Positions 22,947-32,710 of a DNA stretch of 64,000 nt are shown here, one piece after another; position 1 is the stretch's first letter; each line of letters opens with the position of its first letter. The translations under genes and the position numbers were made by a program. The stretch covers positions 682,001 through 746,000 of the forward strand of contig JAHLEZ010000014.1 of assembly GCA_020726505.1 (NCBI GenBank), written 5' to 3'. The notes below the pieces were generated by a model. That model was given only the letters and a program-made list of their open reading frames with translations, was not told where the DNA came from and did not search any database. The stretch is from Leptodontidium sp. MPI-SDFR-AT-0119 (taxonomy: Eukaryota; Ascomycota; Leotiomycetes; Helotiales; Leptodontidiaceae).

Positions 22947-24200
22947 ATGAATTCTCTTCGCTCCATTTCTCGACCCATCTTCACAATGGCTGCACCTCGA
23001 AAGCCGATTCTTATTTCTGGTGCCGGGCTATCATCCCTCTTACTAGGACAAGCACTGCTCCGGGCTTCGATCCCATTTCAGATATTCGAACGAGACGCCT
23101 CGATTGCATTTCGTGCTCAAGGATACAGGCTACGACTCTCTTTAGAGGGACTGGATGCGATCGAGTCTGTTCTCGGTCCCGAGAAATGGAAAGAGTTCTG
23201 GGACACATGTGGGAAGACTGGAGGCGAAGGATTCTCACACATTGACGCACCCACGGGAGAGAAAATACCACAGATTCCCAAGGACGAGAAGGTGGATGCT
23301 GGGAAGCCCGAGAGGCCGGTGGAGAACCTCACATCACGTGATGGGAGAATTGTTGGCATTTCAAGAGGCGACATGCGGAAACTCTTCATGTCGGGTTGCG
23401 AATCCTTTATTCAGTGGTCTCATCATGTCACCGGCTATGAGCTGACGGCTTCTGGTGTTCGCGCTATCTTCGCTGATGGCTCTAAATCGGTGGAAGGGGA
23501 TATGCTCATTGCCGGGGAAGGGATCTACTCCAAAGTCGCCAAGCAAGTGTCGAAGGGAGCCCTGAAAGTCTACGATACGGGTGCCAGAGGAATACACGGC
23601 GAAGCACCAACGTCAGCTTTCAAGGGCTTAGGAGAAGGGGTTTGGTTATTGACCGATGAGTCGAATCCCAAAGGCAAAGTTATCCTCATGACGAATGTCC
23701 GGTCTGGGGATATGGACAACCCGGACTTGAATTTTGGCTGGACTTTGGGTGGAGAACCGGGCGCTATCCAAGCTCCGAATGATAACTACTCTATCATTGG
23801 GGAGACTGCAGCGAATATTGCAAAAGATCTTACGTCCAACTGGCATCCTCGTTTGAAGCCGCTTTTTGATCAGATGATTTCATCGGAGTCCGCGTTCTGG
23901 AAGATCACTTGCTCCACACCAACTGGTGTGCCGGAATGGGAAAACGAGCCTAGGGTTACTGTTATTGGAGATGCGGCACATTCTATGACACCAGCTGGTG
24001 GAATTGGGGCGAATACAGCGGTTCAAGATTCAGCGCTGCTGGGGAGACTGCTGGCTGAGGCGGGTGGGTACAAAGAAGGAATTACCGCAGCCTATGAAAA
24101 AGAAATGCGCGTGTATGCCAGCGCGGCAGTCAATACGAGCTACACCTTGGCCAAGGCTGGGTTCGGAATTTCTCTCGACGAGAACTCGAAGACAGTATAA
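22947..24200 (+). CDS. FAD-dependent monooxygenase, group A aromatic hydroxylase type
   Basis: A single exon of 417 codons from 22947, or 404 aa from the internal start MAAPRKP at 22986, which is the more typical start. It has the N-terminal Rossmann motif ILISGAGLSSLLLGQALL (GxGxxS instead of GxGxxG) ending in the acidic FERD, a RLRLSLEGLDAI segment, and the second FAD motif VIGDAAHSMTPAGGIGAN. It belongs to the FAD_binding_3 / salicylate-hydroxylase-like family. Such enzymes use NAD(P)H and O2 to hydroxylate activated aromatic or heteroaromatic rings. It lies 3' of the dioxygenase on the same strand, suggesting that hydroxylation supplies the ring-cleavage substrate. The lack of introns contrasts with the intron-rich neighbours. 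Confidence 0.88.
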   Translation: MNSLRSISRPIFTMAAPRKPILISGAGLSSLLLGQALLRASIPFQIFERDASIAFRAQGYRLRLSLEGLDAIESVLGPEKWKEFWDTCGKTGGEGFSHIDAPTGEKIPQIPKDEKVDAGKPERPVENLTSRDGRIVGISRGDMRKLFMSGCESFIQWSHHVTGYELTASGVRAIFADGSKSVEGDMLIAGEGIYSKVAKQVSKGALKVYDTGARGIHGEAPTSAFKGLGEGVWLLTDESNPKGKVILMTNVRSGDMDNPDLNFGWTLGGEPGAIQAPNDNYSIIGETAANIAKDLTSNWHPRLKPLFDQMISSESAFWKITCSTPTGVPEWENEPRVTVIGDAAHSMTPAGGIGANTAVQDSALLGRLLAEAGGYKEGITAAYEKEMRVYASAAVNTSYTLAKAGFGISLDENSKTV

Positions 24201-24706
24201 GCGGCAGTACTGGCCTAGGTAATAGACCAACTTTTGATGTAGCAACGCATTGATTGGTCGGTTGACTGGAGGTATTGGCTTAGAACTCAGTAGTAGAACG
24301 ACATTAAAATATGTATAAATGCCTCTTGACTTGTGGTTCTGATTGCTGCTCTCTACGGAGGCACCTTTGTTTGCTCAATCGACTCGTACAGTGTCTCGTG
24401 GCTCGTCTCTGGCATATGCAGATGAACCTTTGATATAAGACATTACATTCTGAATGCTTATACATGTTCATGTCGTCCTTTCTTTCTGTGAGTTTTCGTG
24501 TTCATGTAGGCAGGAGTCAGCAACTCTAGGCGAACGTTCCGGATACCCCACCTTTCACTCCCATCTTCTCAACATTGAGAACACGCTAGGGACTGTGATC
24601 ACAAGATAAATTTATCATTCGGACTAGTTTATTATTATTACTGCTCTATCATCCTTCAAGTGGTGCCAATTCCCCTCAATCGTCTCTCATCCCACCAGCC
24701 GCAGCT
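24201..24706. other. Convergent 3' intergenic region
   Basis: About 500 bases between the monooxygenase (+) and the NCS1 permease (-). Only presumed 3' UTR sequence is seen. Confidence 0.45.
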
Positions 24707-26387
24707 TCAAAGCTTGCCCCTGATCTTAATCTCCAGCATCCTCATCGGTACGTACAGAACCGCGCTTAGTATCAACGCAACCTCAAAGCCAATATCACCT
24801 GTAGTTTCCGCAAGAGGACCAGTATACCAAACCTGAGACATACAAGGGATGACAAGACCAAACGAGAGGATAGCAGCACCCAGGGCCGCGAGTCCGGTTG
24901 GTAGTTCTTTGCGAACGTTCCAAATGGCATGATCGTAAGTATCGCAGTTCTGCTTGCGGAAAACAACATGTTCCGTGATAACGATGGCTGTGAAAGCCGC
25001 AGACCAGTATGCGATCAGGTAGATGAAATTCTCCAGGGCTGCGAAGAAAGATGAGGCGGCTTTGATCGATACAGGAATCGTGACTGCCACGGTGAAGACT
25101 GCGAAGAGAGGCCGTGGAACTCGTAAGAGGAGAGGGTGCAGGATTTGGTAGTTCAGGGACAGACTGTAGAGGGATGCTGCCATGTTCCCGAGGACTGAGA
25201 ATGCGATGATGACGGCGACGAACTTGCCGAAACCGCCGGCGCTGGTGAGCATGGCTGCTAAAACGCCGCCGACTGAGTAGTCTTCATATGCTTGTGCCCA
25301 TTCGGGATTGCTTGGAACTGCTCCTCCAATTGCTGCTCCTAGAATGATGAGAAGTACGGTCGGAATGAGCAGGCCGAAATAGGTATAGGCAAAGATGCGC
25401 TTCCTGTGTCTTGTCAGTACGGGGAGAAAAGCATGTGGGGGCAGTTCTTACGAAGGAGCATCGGGGCGAATGTAAATCGCAAAGTCTGATGCAAGTGCAC
25501 CCCAGGGAATAAGGTATCCTGCAATTACACCTGCATACGACACAATGGTAGCAGCGGAAGCTGGCGGGACTTCCGCTTGTTGGGTCAAGGTCTTTCCTCC
25601 ACATCCTGTGGCGATTATGGTAGCAATGAGAGCGGGGATCCATGCATATCTTTCGTACTGGTGAAGAACTTTCATTCCGCAGAAAGAGATGAAAAGTGCA
25701 ACGATTGAGAGAACTCCAATGCTTGCCCCAACACTGATGGTCCCTGGGTTGACAGCTGCAAGGGTCGTTCCACCAATTACAGAGCAGATGATCACGAATC
25801 CAGAAATGGTGGCCAAATTCAGAATGACCAGCAGTGAAGCACCATAAAGTCTACAAGATAGTCAGCAAAAGCCACTTATTATATTATCTTAGAGGTTTAT
25901 GCCACTCACCCAAAGCTGTACCGAGCTTGGATTAACTGCCGGAGTCCAGTCTTTGGTCCCAAAGTTGAAAGGTACGCAACTGGAAGGGAGCAGAAAATGC
26001 TGAAAAATATAGTGATGAGCGATGCATCTCTAAGACTGAGTCCAAAAATGAGCGTCCCGAGGATTCCTGTAACAACACTACGAAGAGTCTAATTAGCAAA
26101 GTATATAGCGTGGGGTAATCGCAGACGCACGCTAGTGGAGTGATGCTCATGGTGAACCATATGGAGAAAATATTGACGAAGCGATCACTAGTCCTCTCCT
26201 CGACAGGAACGGGCAGGATACCACGTTCCTCGATACCCAATGCAATCAACTTTGTCTTCCATGATAGTTTTCCCTGAACAGATTGCGAGTCCGACTCGGT
26301 GGCATCGACAGCATCAGAGCTTCCATGCTTCTCGACATCGAGTGAGTCAACCCCCACTTTATCCGAAGTCGCCTGGATATTCGACAT
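24707..26387 (-). CDS. NCS1-family nucleobase/cation symporter (purine-cytosine permease, Fcy type)
   Basis: Four exons (26387-26131, 26077-25910, 25850-25452, 25403-24707) join to about 506 aa with some 12 hydrophobic segments. A hydrophilic N-terminal region is followed by the signature KLIALGIEERGILPVPVEERTS split here as two short blocks, then FSIWFTMSITPLAVVTG, GPKTGLRQLIQARYSFG and SYAGVIAGYLIPWGALASD. These are hallmarks of fungal Fcy-type NCS1 carriers, which import purines, cytosine or vitamin-like N-heterocycles (pyridoxine in yeast Tpn1) with H+. The plasma membrane is the expected location. It is transcribed divergently from an MFS transporter. Its presence is the main hint that the substrate of the cluster is a nitrogen heterocycle; this is inference. 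A longer start at 26417 is possible. Confidence 0.92.
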
Positions 26388-27005
26388 GGTTTTTTCTCTC
26401 TCTCGAAATCTCTGCACCTGAGTAAAAAGTTTCTTCCAAAAAAAAAAAAAAAGGTTGATAGATCAGGCTGCGTTGTTACCGATGATGAGGTCCACTGGCA
26501 TCAAGATCCCCTTTAATCAGGTTCCAAGTCTAAGGGTCCAAGTCCGGCTAAGGAGATTGTTTTGATTGTCAGATACCGAAGGCTCGATTATGGGATTGTG
26601 GAGATAAGCATGCCGGGTGCCAAGGAGCTGGATTGGATATCAATTGGAGGTTGTGGAGCGTGTATGTGGATCAAGAATGGGATGGGGTTGCAAATCCGGT
26701 TAGAAGTGGCATTGTCACATCTTTGTCAATACCGGAGTGTTGATTATCGTGATATGCCCTATCTGTTCCGTATCATGCCGGACTGCGTGATCTTTCCGGC
26801 ATTATTGTCGTGCCGGGATTTGTGCTGGTTGTGCTTAGTTAGTGGTGCAAGAAAGTGGAAATCGTGAGATAGACGGAGAAAATTCTTCATGCACAATCAT
26901 CACGTGAGTCTCAGACCCAGATGGTAAGTTGGACTGAAGCAGCGGTGTATTCTCAAATACTTCGATGGCATCAATGAAAGAGAGCTCCTGAAGTCGTGAA
27001 ACAGA
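26388..27005. promoter_or_regulatory. Divergent promoter between the NCS1 permease and MFS transporter, rich in CCGG
   Basis: 618 bases. Seven CCGG sites lie between 26544 and 26816. Two form a perfect inverted repeat, ATGCCGG (26775-26781), 14-base spacer, CCGGCAT (26796-26802), followed by TGCCGGG at 26811-26817. This looks like an operator cluster for a CGG-binding regulator. A poly-A run lies near 26438-26452, in the permease leader. Confidence 0.5.
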
Positions 27006-29009
27006 ATGACAACCCAAGACAAGAGCATGCAAGCCTCAGGTAGCGAGGTGGCGCCAAGCGAGAATGAAAATAGGGGGGTGTTAAAAAAACAAATCGATTC
27101 TACAGCCGAGCCTTCACAAATTTCGGGTTCAGTGTACAGCATTTACGACAAAAGAGAAAAATGGCTTCTCGTTGGACTCGTCGCTGTGGCCGGACTTTTC
27201 AGGTGATTTCTCACATGACATGACCATCTTGCTGCCAGACTTTCCATCTAATCCAATATCATAGTCCTTTGCCTGCAAATATATACTTTCCTGCTATACC
27301 GACTCTTGCTGGGGTATTTCATAAGTCGACTGAACTTCTCAATGTTACTGTTACGGTATATTTGGTTATGCAGGGAGTCTGTACGTTCAATTTTCATACC
27401 TCTAGTACACTCTCGGAATCCGATGTAATGGGAATACCAATCTGACAGTTAGATATACACAGCTCCAATGGCATGGGGACCAGTTTCAGATCAGCTAGGA
27501 AGAAGACCGACCTTCCTAGTCTGCCTTGTCATTTTGATTTTGTCATGTGTTGGACTGGCACTCACTCCAACGAACGCATTCTGGCTGCTCATGCTACTCA
27601 GATGCGTCCAAGCAGCAGGATGTGCAAGCACGATAGCCTTGGGTGAGTCTACTATCCATATTCCAAGAGTACATTTGTTAATTGGACAGGTGCGGGGGTT
27701 ATTGGCGATGTGTTCGAACGAGCCGAGAGGGGCAGCTACTTCGCGATGTTCAATCTTGGGCCCATGGTGAGCATTTAAAAGTGAAGCTTGACGCTTCTTG
27801 CTAATAAATTCATTTAGTTAGCTCCATGTATAGGTCCAGCAATTGGAGGAGCCCTTTCGGAACATCTGGGATGGAGGTATGCTGAAGCTCAAATTTTAGC
27901 GATATTTAGGAAGTTAGCAGGGGCTACTGACACTTCAGGTCCATTTTCTGGTTCCTGGTTACTTTTGCAGCAGCTTGCTTTGTCTTAATTCTGCTGTACG
28001 TTCTCGTTCATTCCTCCAAAGAGCCACACTAAGCCTCTCAGATTTCTCCCCGAGACCCTCCGAGCACTTGTGGGTAATGGCAGTGTTCAGCCTCCCGCCA
28101 TCTACATCCCTCTCGTGCCGTTCATTGGTAGAGGGAAGCGAATCAAATCTCCAGCCTTGGATAAACCACGACGTCCAAAATTCGCCAATCCCTTTCTCCT
28201 CTTTATGCACGTCGATGTGACCATCACGTTGCTGTTCACTGGCATCGTCTATGCTGTCAATTACACCATCACCGCAAGCATGGCATCAGCATTTGCAGCA
28301 ACTTATCCATATCTCTCTGAGACGAGTCTGGGCGTGTGTTATCTCAGCACCGGTGGAGGTATGCTGGTGGGGAGTACGATCACAGGAAAGCTTCTCGATC
28401 GTGAATATCGAGTTGTGAAGGAAAGTTTAAAGAAGAGCGAGATTGAGACTGAAGTTTCGAACACGGATTTTCCAATCGAGTATGCAAGGTTTAGGACTAT
28501 GCCTATCCATCTCTTGGTATTTTGCGCTTCTGTTTTTGCGTGGGGGTGGTGCTTGGAGAAGAATGTCTCGATAGTTGCACCTCTGGTGTTCCAGGTCCTT
28601 CGTAAGTTGACTTTTGGGGGTCCACTTTGGAATGTACTGTACTGAATTTGGATAGTGGGGTATACCTCTATCGCCATCCTGAACACGACTATGACTTTGA
28701 TGATTGATATCCTTCCGTCGCATGGATCTTCAATCACAGCTTGTGTAAGAAATTCCCCATGCCCTGCGAGGGCTGGAAAGCTGACAGCTATCTCAGACAA
28801 ATCTCATCCGCTGCTCGTTGGCGGCTGTACTCGTATCTGTGATAGATAGGATGACCAACGTCATGGGTTATGGATGGGCATACATACTTCTTGGAGGTAT
28901 CTGCCTTGCATTGTTGCCTCTGATGCTGTTTGAAATTAAGTTTGGACCAAAATATCGACAAAGAAGGCAGATCATTGAAGATGACAAATTGTTGGAGTTA
29001 ACCAGGTAG
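27006..29009 (+). CDS. MFS transporter, DHA1-like drug:H+ antiporter family
   Basis: About eight exons, all in frame. The N-terminal hydrophilic tail precedes EKWLLVGLVAVAGLFSPLPA, NIYFPAIPTL, the loop 2-3 MFS signature GPVSDQLGRRPTF, the motif GAGVIGDVFERAERG and GPAIGGALSEHLGWR, which is the antiporter motif C region. The C-terminal half includes ITGKLLDREY and ends KLLELTR. About 12 TM segments are expected. DHA1 members (Qdr, Flr1, Tpo classes) export drugs, polyamines or organic acids at the plasma membrane. It may export the toxic substrate or an intermediate, or take part in uptake. It is head-to-head with the NCS1 permease. Confidence 0.9.
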
Positions 29010-29152
29010 AATTGAAAGAAAGAGAAACAAAGGAGAAGACAACGCTCATATCATCACTAAATTAGACGAGAAGCTGGTCAACGCAAGACAACGGAGCCGA
29101 TAGATTGAGAAGCCTGAATGAATGGTGCCAGAGTAACACAATTCGAGCCCAT

Positions 29153-29913
29153 TTACCATCCAGCTTTTAATCTTTCCACTGCTTCCTCCTCTTCCACCAC
29201 GTCTGCATACTTTGCATTCAAGTCAAACAGATTTGACTCGTGAATCTGAGGCGTTCTGTCACCACAAGCAGCTCCCACCACCTGTCTCTCAAATCAACAA
29301 TAATCTCGTCTAGAAAATGTGGAAAATTGGAAAGTACAAATAAATAACTTACCATTGGTCTGAATCCATGCTGCATAGCATCCAAAGTTGAAGCCCTCAC
29401 ACACCCACTCGTACTAACTCCACAGATAACCAAAGTATCCACGCCCAACACCTGCAACTCGCTCGCCAACGTCGTTCCAAAGAAAGCACTCGCGTATTTC
29501 TTGACAATAACCGTATCTCCCTCAGCAGGTTCAAGCCCCTCCATATACGCATCAAGACCTCTAGCATCACCCTTCTGCCAGACCGTCAAAACTTTAGCTT
29601 TCTTGTAGAAGAGACCTGCATCAGCCATATACGGGTGCGTGTACGAGACAGTGCTCCAAATGACTGGGACCTTGGATGCTCGTGCTGCGGCTAGGAGTCG
29701 CCGCATCGAGTCCGGGGACGCTGCGGCTGCTGGGTTGGCACTGATGTCCAAGGGAGATCCGGAAGTCCAGTATGCAGTGCAGACGTCGATTATGAGAAGA
29801 GCGGGCCGGGAGCCCCATCCCATCTTATTGGCGAAGCCGGAGGAAATGTAACTTGAGGTTGCGGGGTGTGCTGTGTGAGCTACAGCTGCTTCGGCTTGGT
29901 TGGATGTGGACAT
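29153..29913 (-). CDS. Isochorismatase-family hydrolase (N-carbamoylsarcosine amidase/maleamate amidase-like)
   Basis: Two exons (29913-29353 and 29281-29153) join in phase 0 to 229 aa. The Asp-Lys-Cys triad is complete: Asp in LLIIDVCTAYW, Lys in VKKYASAFFGT and Cys in CGVSTSGCVRAS. The second exon gives VVGAACGDRTP, then HESNLFDLNAKYADVV, an ending seen in cysteine amidohydrolases such as N-carbamoylsarcosine amidase and maleamate amidase. The family hydrolyses C-N or vinyl-ether bonds. With an NCS1 permease, hydroxylases and a ring-cleaving dioxygenase nearby, a role in releasing ammonia from an open-chain amide is a reasonable hypothesis. It is convergent with the MFS gene, with only about 140 bases between their stop codons. 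Confidence 0.88.
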
Positions 29914-31150
29914 GTCTCAAGGGATGAAGTTAAGCAGGTATGATGTCGGTTTGAAATGTTCCTGTAACCACTGGAAATCACCTATTTTAACTTGTTGCTT
30001 GATATCGCAGGCTGCGAGTTAACAAATCTGTAAGCTTCATATCCCCATGAATCTGCATCCTAGAGTGGGATTGCTATCGATTCGGTCCCGGCCGGAAAGG
30101 CTCAGGCCGGCAAAGAAAACAAACTCCTTTCCTCCCTTTGCTAGACGAGAGTCATCTGGACTCCCTGCAAACCTATCTTGGACTCTCTCTTCATGGTACG
30201 AACTCTGACGTCAGTCAACCATACAATCATGATTTGTTCCCGTCGTTTCCTTGCCCAGAAAGAGAGTTGGGAAATATAGAGTGTTGCATTTTTGCCAGCT
30301 TCCTGGAATGCATGAATGAAAATGGGAATAACCCGGAATATCGACGAGGAATGTGATCAGGACATTCGAACACTCAAATTCAGCCGGTTTGAACTCCTTA
30401 AGATTGTGAATCGAGCACCAAATTTTTTTTTTTTTTTTTTTTTTTTTTCCATAATCGCGAAAACGACAACTCGCAAAGCATGTGCCATTCAGCAGGCGAG
30501 CACATAATAAATCCCTCAAAAGTATGCACTACACCAGGAGTATTGGAGGAGGTTGCTCCGCGCCCCCCGATCACATCGATCAGCAGCTAAATGGCAGACC
30601 CCGCGACGATCGTAAAGTCGGATGTGCATCACCCGCGTTCCAGAGTCCGCATCCGTGGTCCAGGCAGCTCGAAAGTTGGGCGGGGTCAGGATGTGGCCTA
30701 TCAGCACTGCAAGCACGGTCATTGCAAGCTACCAACCCTGTTTTGAAATCCCACTACAGCAGACATGGAAATCAAGTATTCTCCATCGCAAAGCTAAAGC
30801 CGGTTCTGGATAGCATGCGGAAGTAGTCCGTGATGCCAAACGCTTTCATTGGCTTTACCGCAGATTTTTGTTTGCGTATGCCTGCGCCACATGCTATGGG
30901 TAAAATGGACCAATCCCGGGAGCCAACTATGGCTGTGACACGAGGATCGTGGGGTTGGTTTGGTTCTCATGGCCCTTCATTATCTCGCTCTTTCTTCCTT
31001 TTCCGTTTCCCCCCTTTCTTCTTTCTTATGGTCGTCGTCACTGTCCTCCCATGCTGCCGAAGCCGTCGTTTTCTCGTTCTGAAATCGCTTTCTGCGCTCT
31101 GTTATATCTCTGGGTGCCAGATTGACGCAGTGCTACGGTTGTAGAGAAGC
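29914..31150. promoter_or_regulatory. Intergenic region upstream of the isochorismatase-family and bZIP genes
   Basis: A 1.24 kb head-to-head region. Close to the isochorismatase-family gene lie TCCCGGCCGGAAA (30086-30098) and AGGCCGGCAAAG (30104-30115). A 26-base poly-T run occupies 30423-30448. The bZIP leader occupies the right end. No other gene is seen. Confidence 0.45.
31028..31144 (+). promoter_or_regulatory. Upstream ORF in the bZIP leader
   Basis: ATG at 31028 opens a 38-codon frame ending with TAG at 31142-31144, six bases before the bZIP ATG at 31151. The surrounding sequence is C/T-rich, as in fungal leaders. If transcribed, this uORF would leave almost no room for reinitiation at the main start and could strongly repress translation. 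The transcript start is not known. Confidence 0.5.
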
Positions 31151-32092
31151 ATGGGTCCATTATTGACTCCTACCACGGAGCTTTTCTACGCCTTCGTCAA
31201 TCTGGATGATACTCCTGTGCCGCGCGATGATGTGCCAGAGGAAGATGTGTTTGCTCGCGCCTTCAAACAAGCTACTGTAGCTCCCCAACTGCTATCCAGC
31301 AAGAACGACCCAAACGCTTCTGCAGATGTGGATTCCTCCGAAGATTCTCCCCAAGACTTGATTTTTGACGATTTTCTCTCCAAAGAGTTGGATGGATCTG
31401 GAGACACTTCTCCCTCCTCCGCTGGCAGCTCTTCCACGAAGCCACCATTCAACACATCAAATCATTCTACGACTCCCTCCAATCACCCGCCTGTGAGAAA
31501 TGGCGAACAATTCGACGGCAGATGCTTGGCAGCAGAACAGCTTGTTTCTCAGCCACCAAGACCAGCTATCGGCGGGAATCGAGTTGAGGTGGTGGAAACC
31601 CCGCAGGACTACGGGCAAGTTATGGCAGTTGTAGGGAACAACGGGCCGTTTCTCCAAGCAAACAATTTCGTCGTATACCCAAAACAGCCACGACGAAGAA
31701 ATACAAAACGGAAACTGCGCACGGAAGAAGAGGAGGCTGCGAGGCGTGCGGCTTTCCTGGAGAGGAATAGAATGGCAGCTCAGAAGTGTCGGTCGAGGAA
31801 GAAGAGACAGACGAATACCCTGGAGGATGATTTGGCTATACAAGAGGAGATAAACATGAGGCTGAAAGTAGAGGTCGCAGAATTGGCGGCTCAGATGAGA
31901 AGCTTGAAAGAGGTCTATCTGCAGTGCGAGCAGGAGTGTCAGCATGCGAAAGCTGCAGACGGAGCTGCAGAGGAAGCCAATGAGGGAACCGAAATGAAAG
32001 TTGACGAAGAGGAGATTGATTTCGAACCTGCGGAGACAGTTGCAAGCCCAGAGCTGAAGGAAGAGACTGTCGAAGCTATGGATGTATCATGA
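31151..32092 (+). CDS. bZIP transcription factor, ATF/CREB-like
   Basis: A single exon of 313 aa. The acidic, Ser-rich N-terminal two thirds look like an activation region. The basic region lies at about residues 195-215 (ERNRMAAQKCRSRKKRQ, matching N-x2-AA-x2-C-R-x-R) and is followed by a coiled coil with heptad-spaced Leu/Met residues (TLEDDL, INMRLKVEVAELAAQM). The tail is very acidic (KVDEEEIDFEPAE). This class (Atf1/AtfA/AtfB-like) binds CRE sites as dimers and mediates stress, asexual and secondary-metabolism responses. The protein is shorter than typical AtfA and lacks a visible N-terminal HRA/OSM region, so it fits a small ATF-type bZIP. An upstream ORF ends six bases before its ATG. 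Confidence 0.88.
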   Translation: MGPLLTPTTELFYAFVNLDDTPVPRDDVPEEDVFARAFKQATVAPQLLSSKNDPNASADVDSSEDSPQDLIFDDFLSKELDGSGDTSPSSAGSSSTKPPFNTSNHSTTPSNHPPVRNGEQFDGRCLAAEQLVSQPPRPAIGGNRVEVVETPQDYGQVMAVVGNNGPFLQANNFVVYPKQPRRRNTKRKLRTEEEEAARRAAFLERNRMAAQKCRSRKKRQTNTLEDDLAIQEEINMRLKVEVAELAAQMRSLKEVYLQCEQECQHAKAADGAAEEANEGTEMKVDEEEIDFEPAETVASPELKEETVEAMDVS

Positions 32093-32710
32093 ATCTGTTG
32101 TTGGCCAGTGGCGTCTGTGGAGTTTTGAACTTTCGGAGGCTGGATGCTGGATCTCTTCGGACCGGCGACTGGCGTCTAAGGCATCCAGATCGAATATCTC
32201 TTTGGAGATGACGGACAGGATGGAGACGGCAGAAATACCCAGGGAATGTTTGAATAGTGTCAAATTTGTACAAGTGTGATAGGAGTGTTTTGGAGCAGAC
32301 CTCTCCTTGCAAGGCGCTGAAGTGAGAATTTAGCGATAGCCTGTGTACAGCGGATCAAACCCGCCAGGGGCTGGTGTCTTCGCTAAAGCGCCACCAGCCG
32401 AAGATGGGACGCAGCATCTATTCCAACAACTCGGCCAGATATCGAAACCATGACCTCAGACTGGTGAACCTTCCAAGTAATCTTTCATTTTTCGACTGAT
32501 TTGCTGCTATGAGCTCTTTCAATCTCCTAAAAGGATCAAGCCCGTGATTACTCAGCACGCTACTGCATCCCCAGGTTTCAAAGGACTTCCTCCATCTCCA
32601 TGTCCTGTCTTCATCTTGGACATCCAATGCTTCTCACAACGACAAAGATACATCTGCGCATAAGACAACCAATGCTCAGTTTTCCCAGTATACCAACATT
32701 CTCAGTCAAC
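32093..32710. other. Intergenic region
   Basis: About 620 bases holding the 3' end of the bZIP gene and the promoter of the PLP enzyme. No gene is seen. An inverted repeat around GGGGCTGGTG...CACCAGCC (about 32367-32399) could form a hairpin. Confidence 0.35.

Noticed and set aside
20362..24200. Canonical homogentisate/tyrosine catabolic cluster
   Set aside because: The partner genes maleylacetoacetate isomerase and fumarylacetoacetase are absent, and the dioxygenase shows an active-site neighbour change, so the standard pathway is not supported.
6060..29913. Classical secondary-metabolite cluster
   Set aside because: No PKS, NRPS, terpene synthase, DMATS or RiPP-like core gene is visible between 6 and 30 kb.
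30423..30448. Poly-T run as a terminator or retroposon tail
   Set aside because: No target-site duplication or element sequence flanks it; a simple homopolymer is enough explanation.
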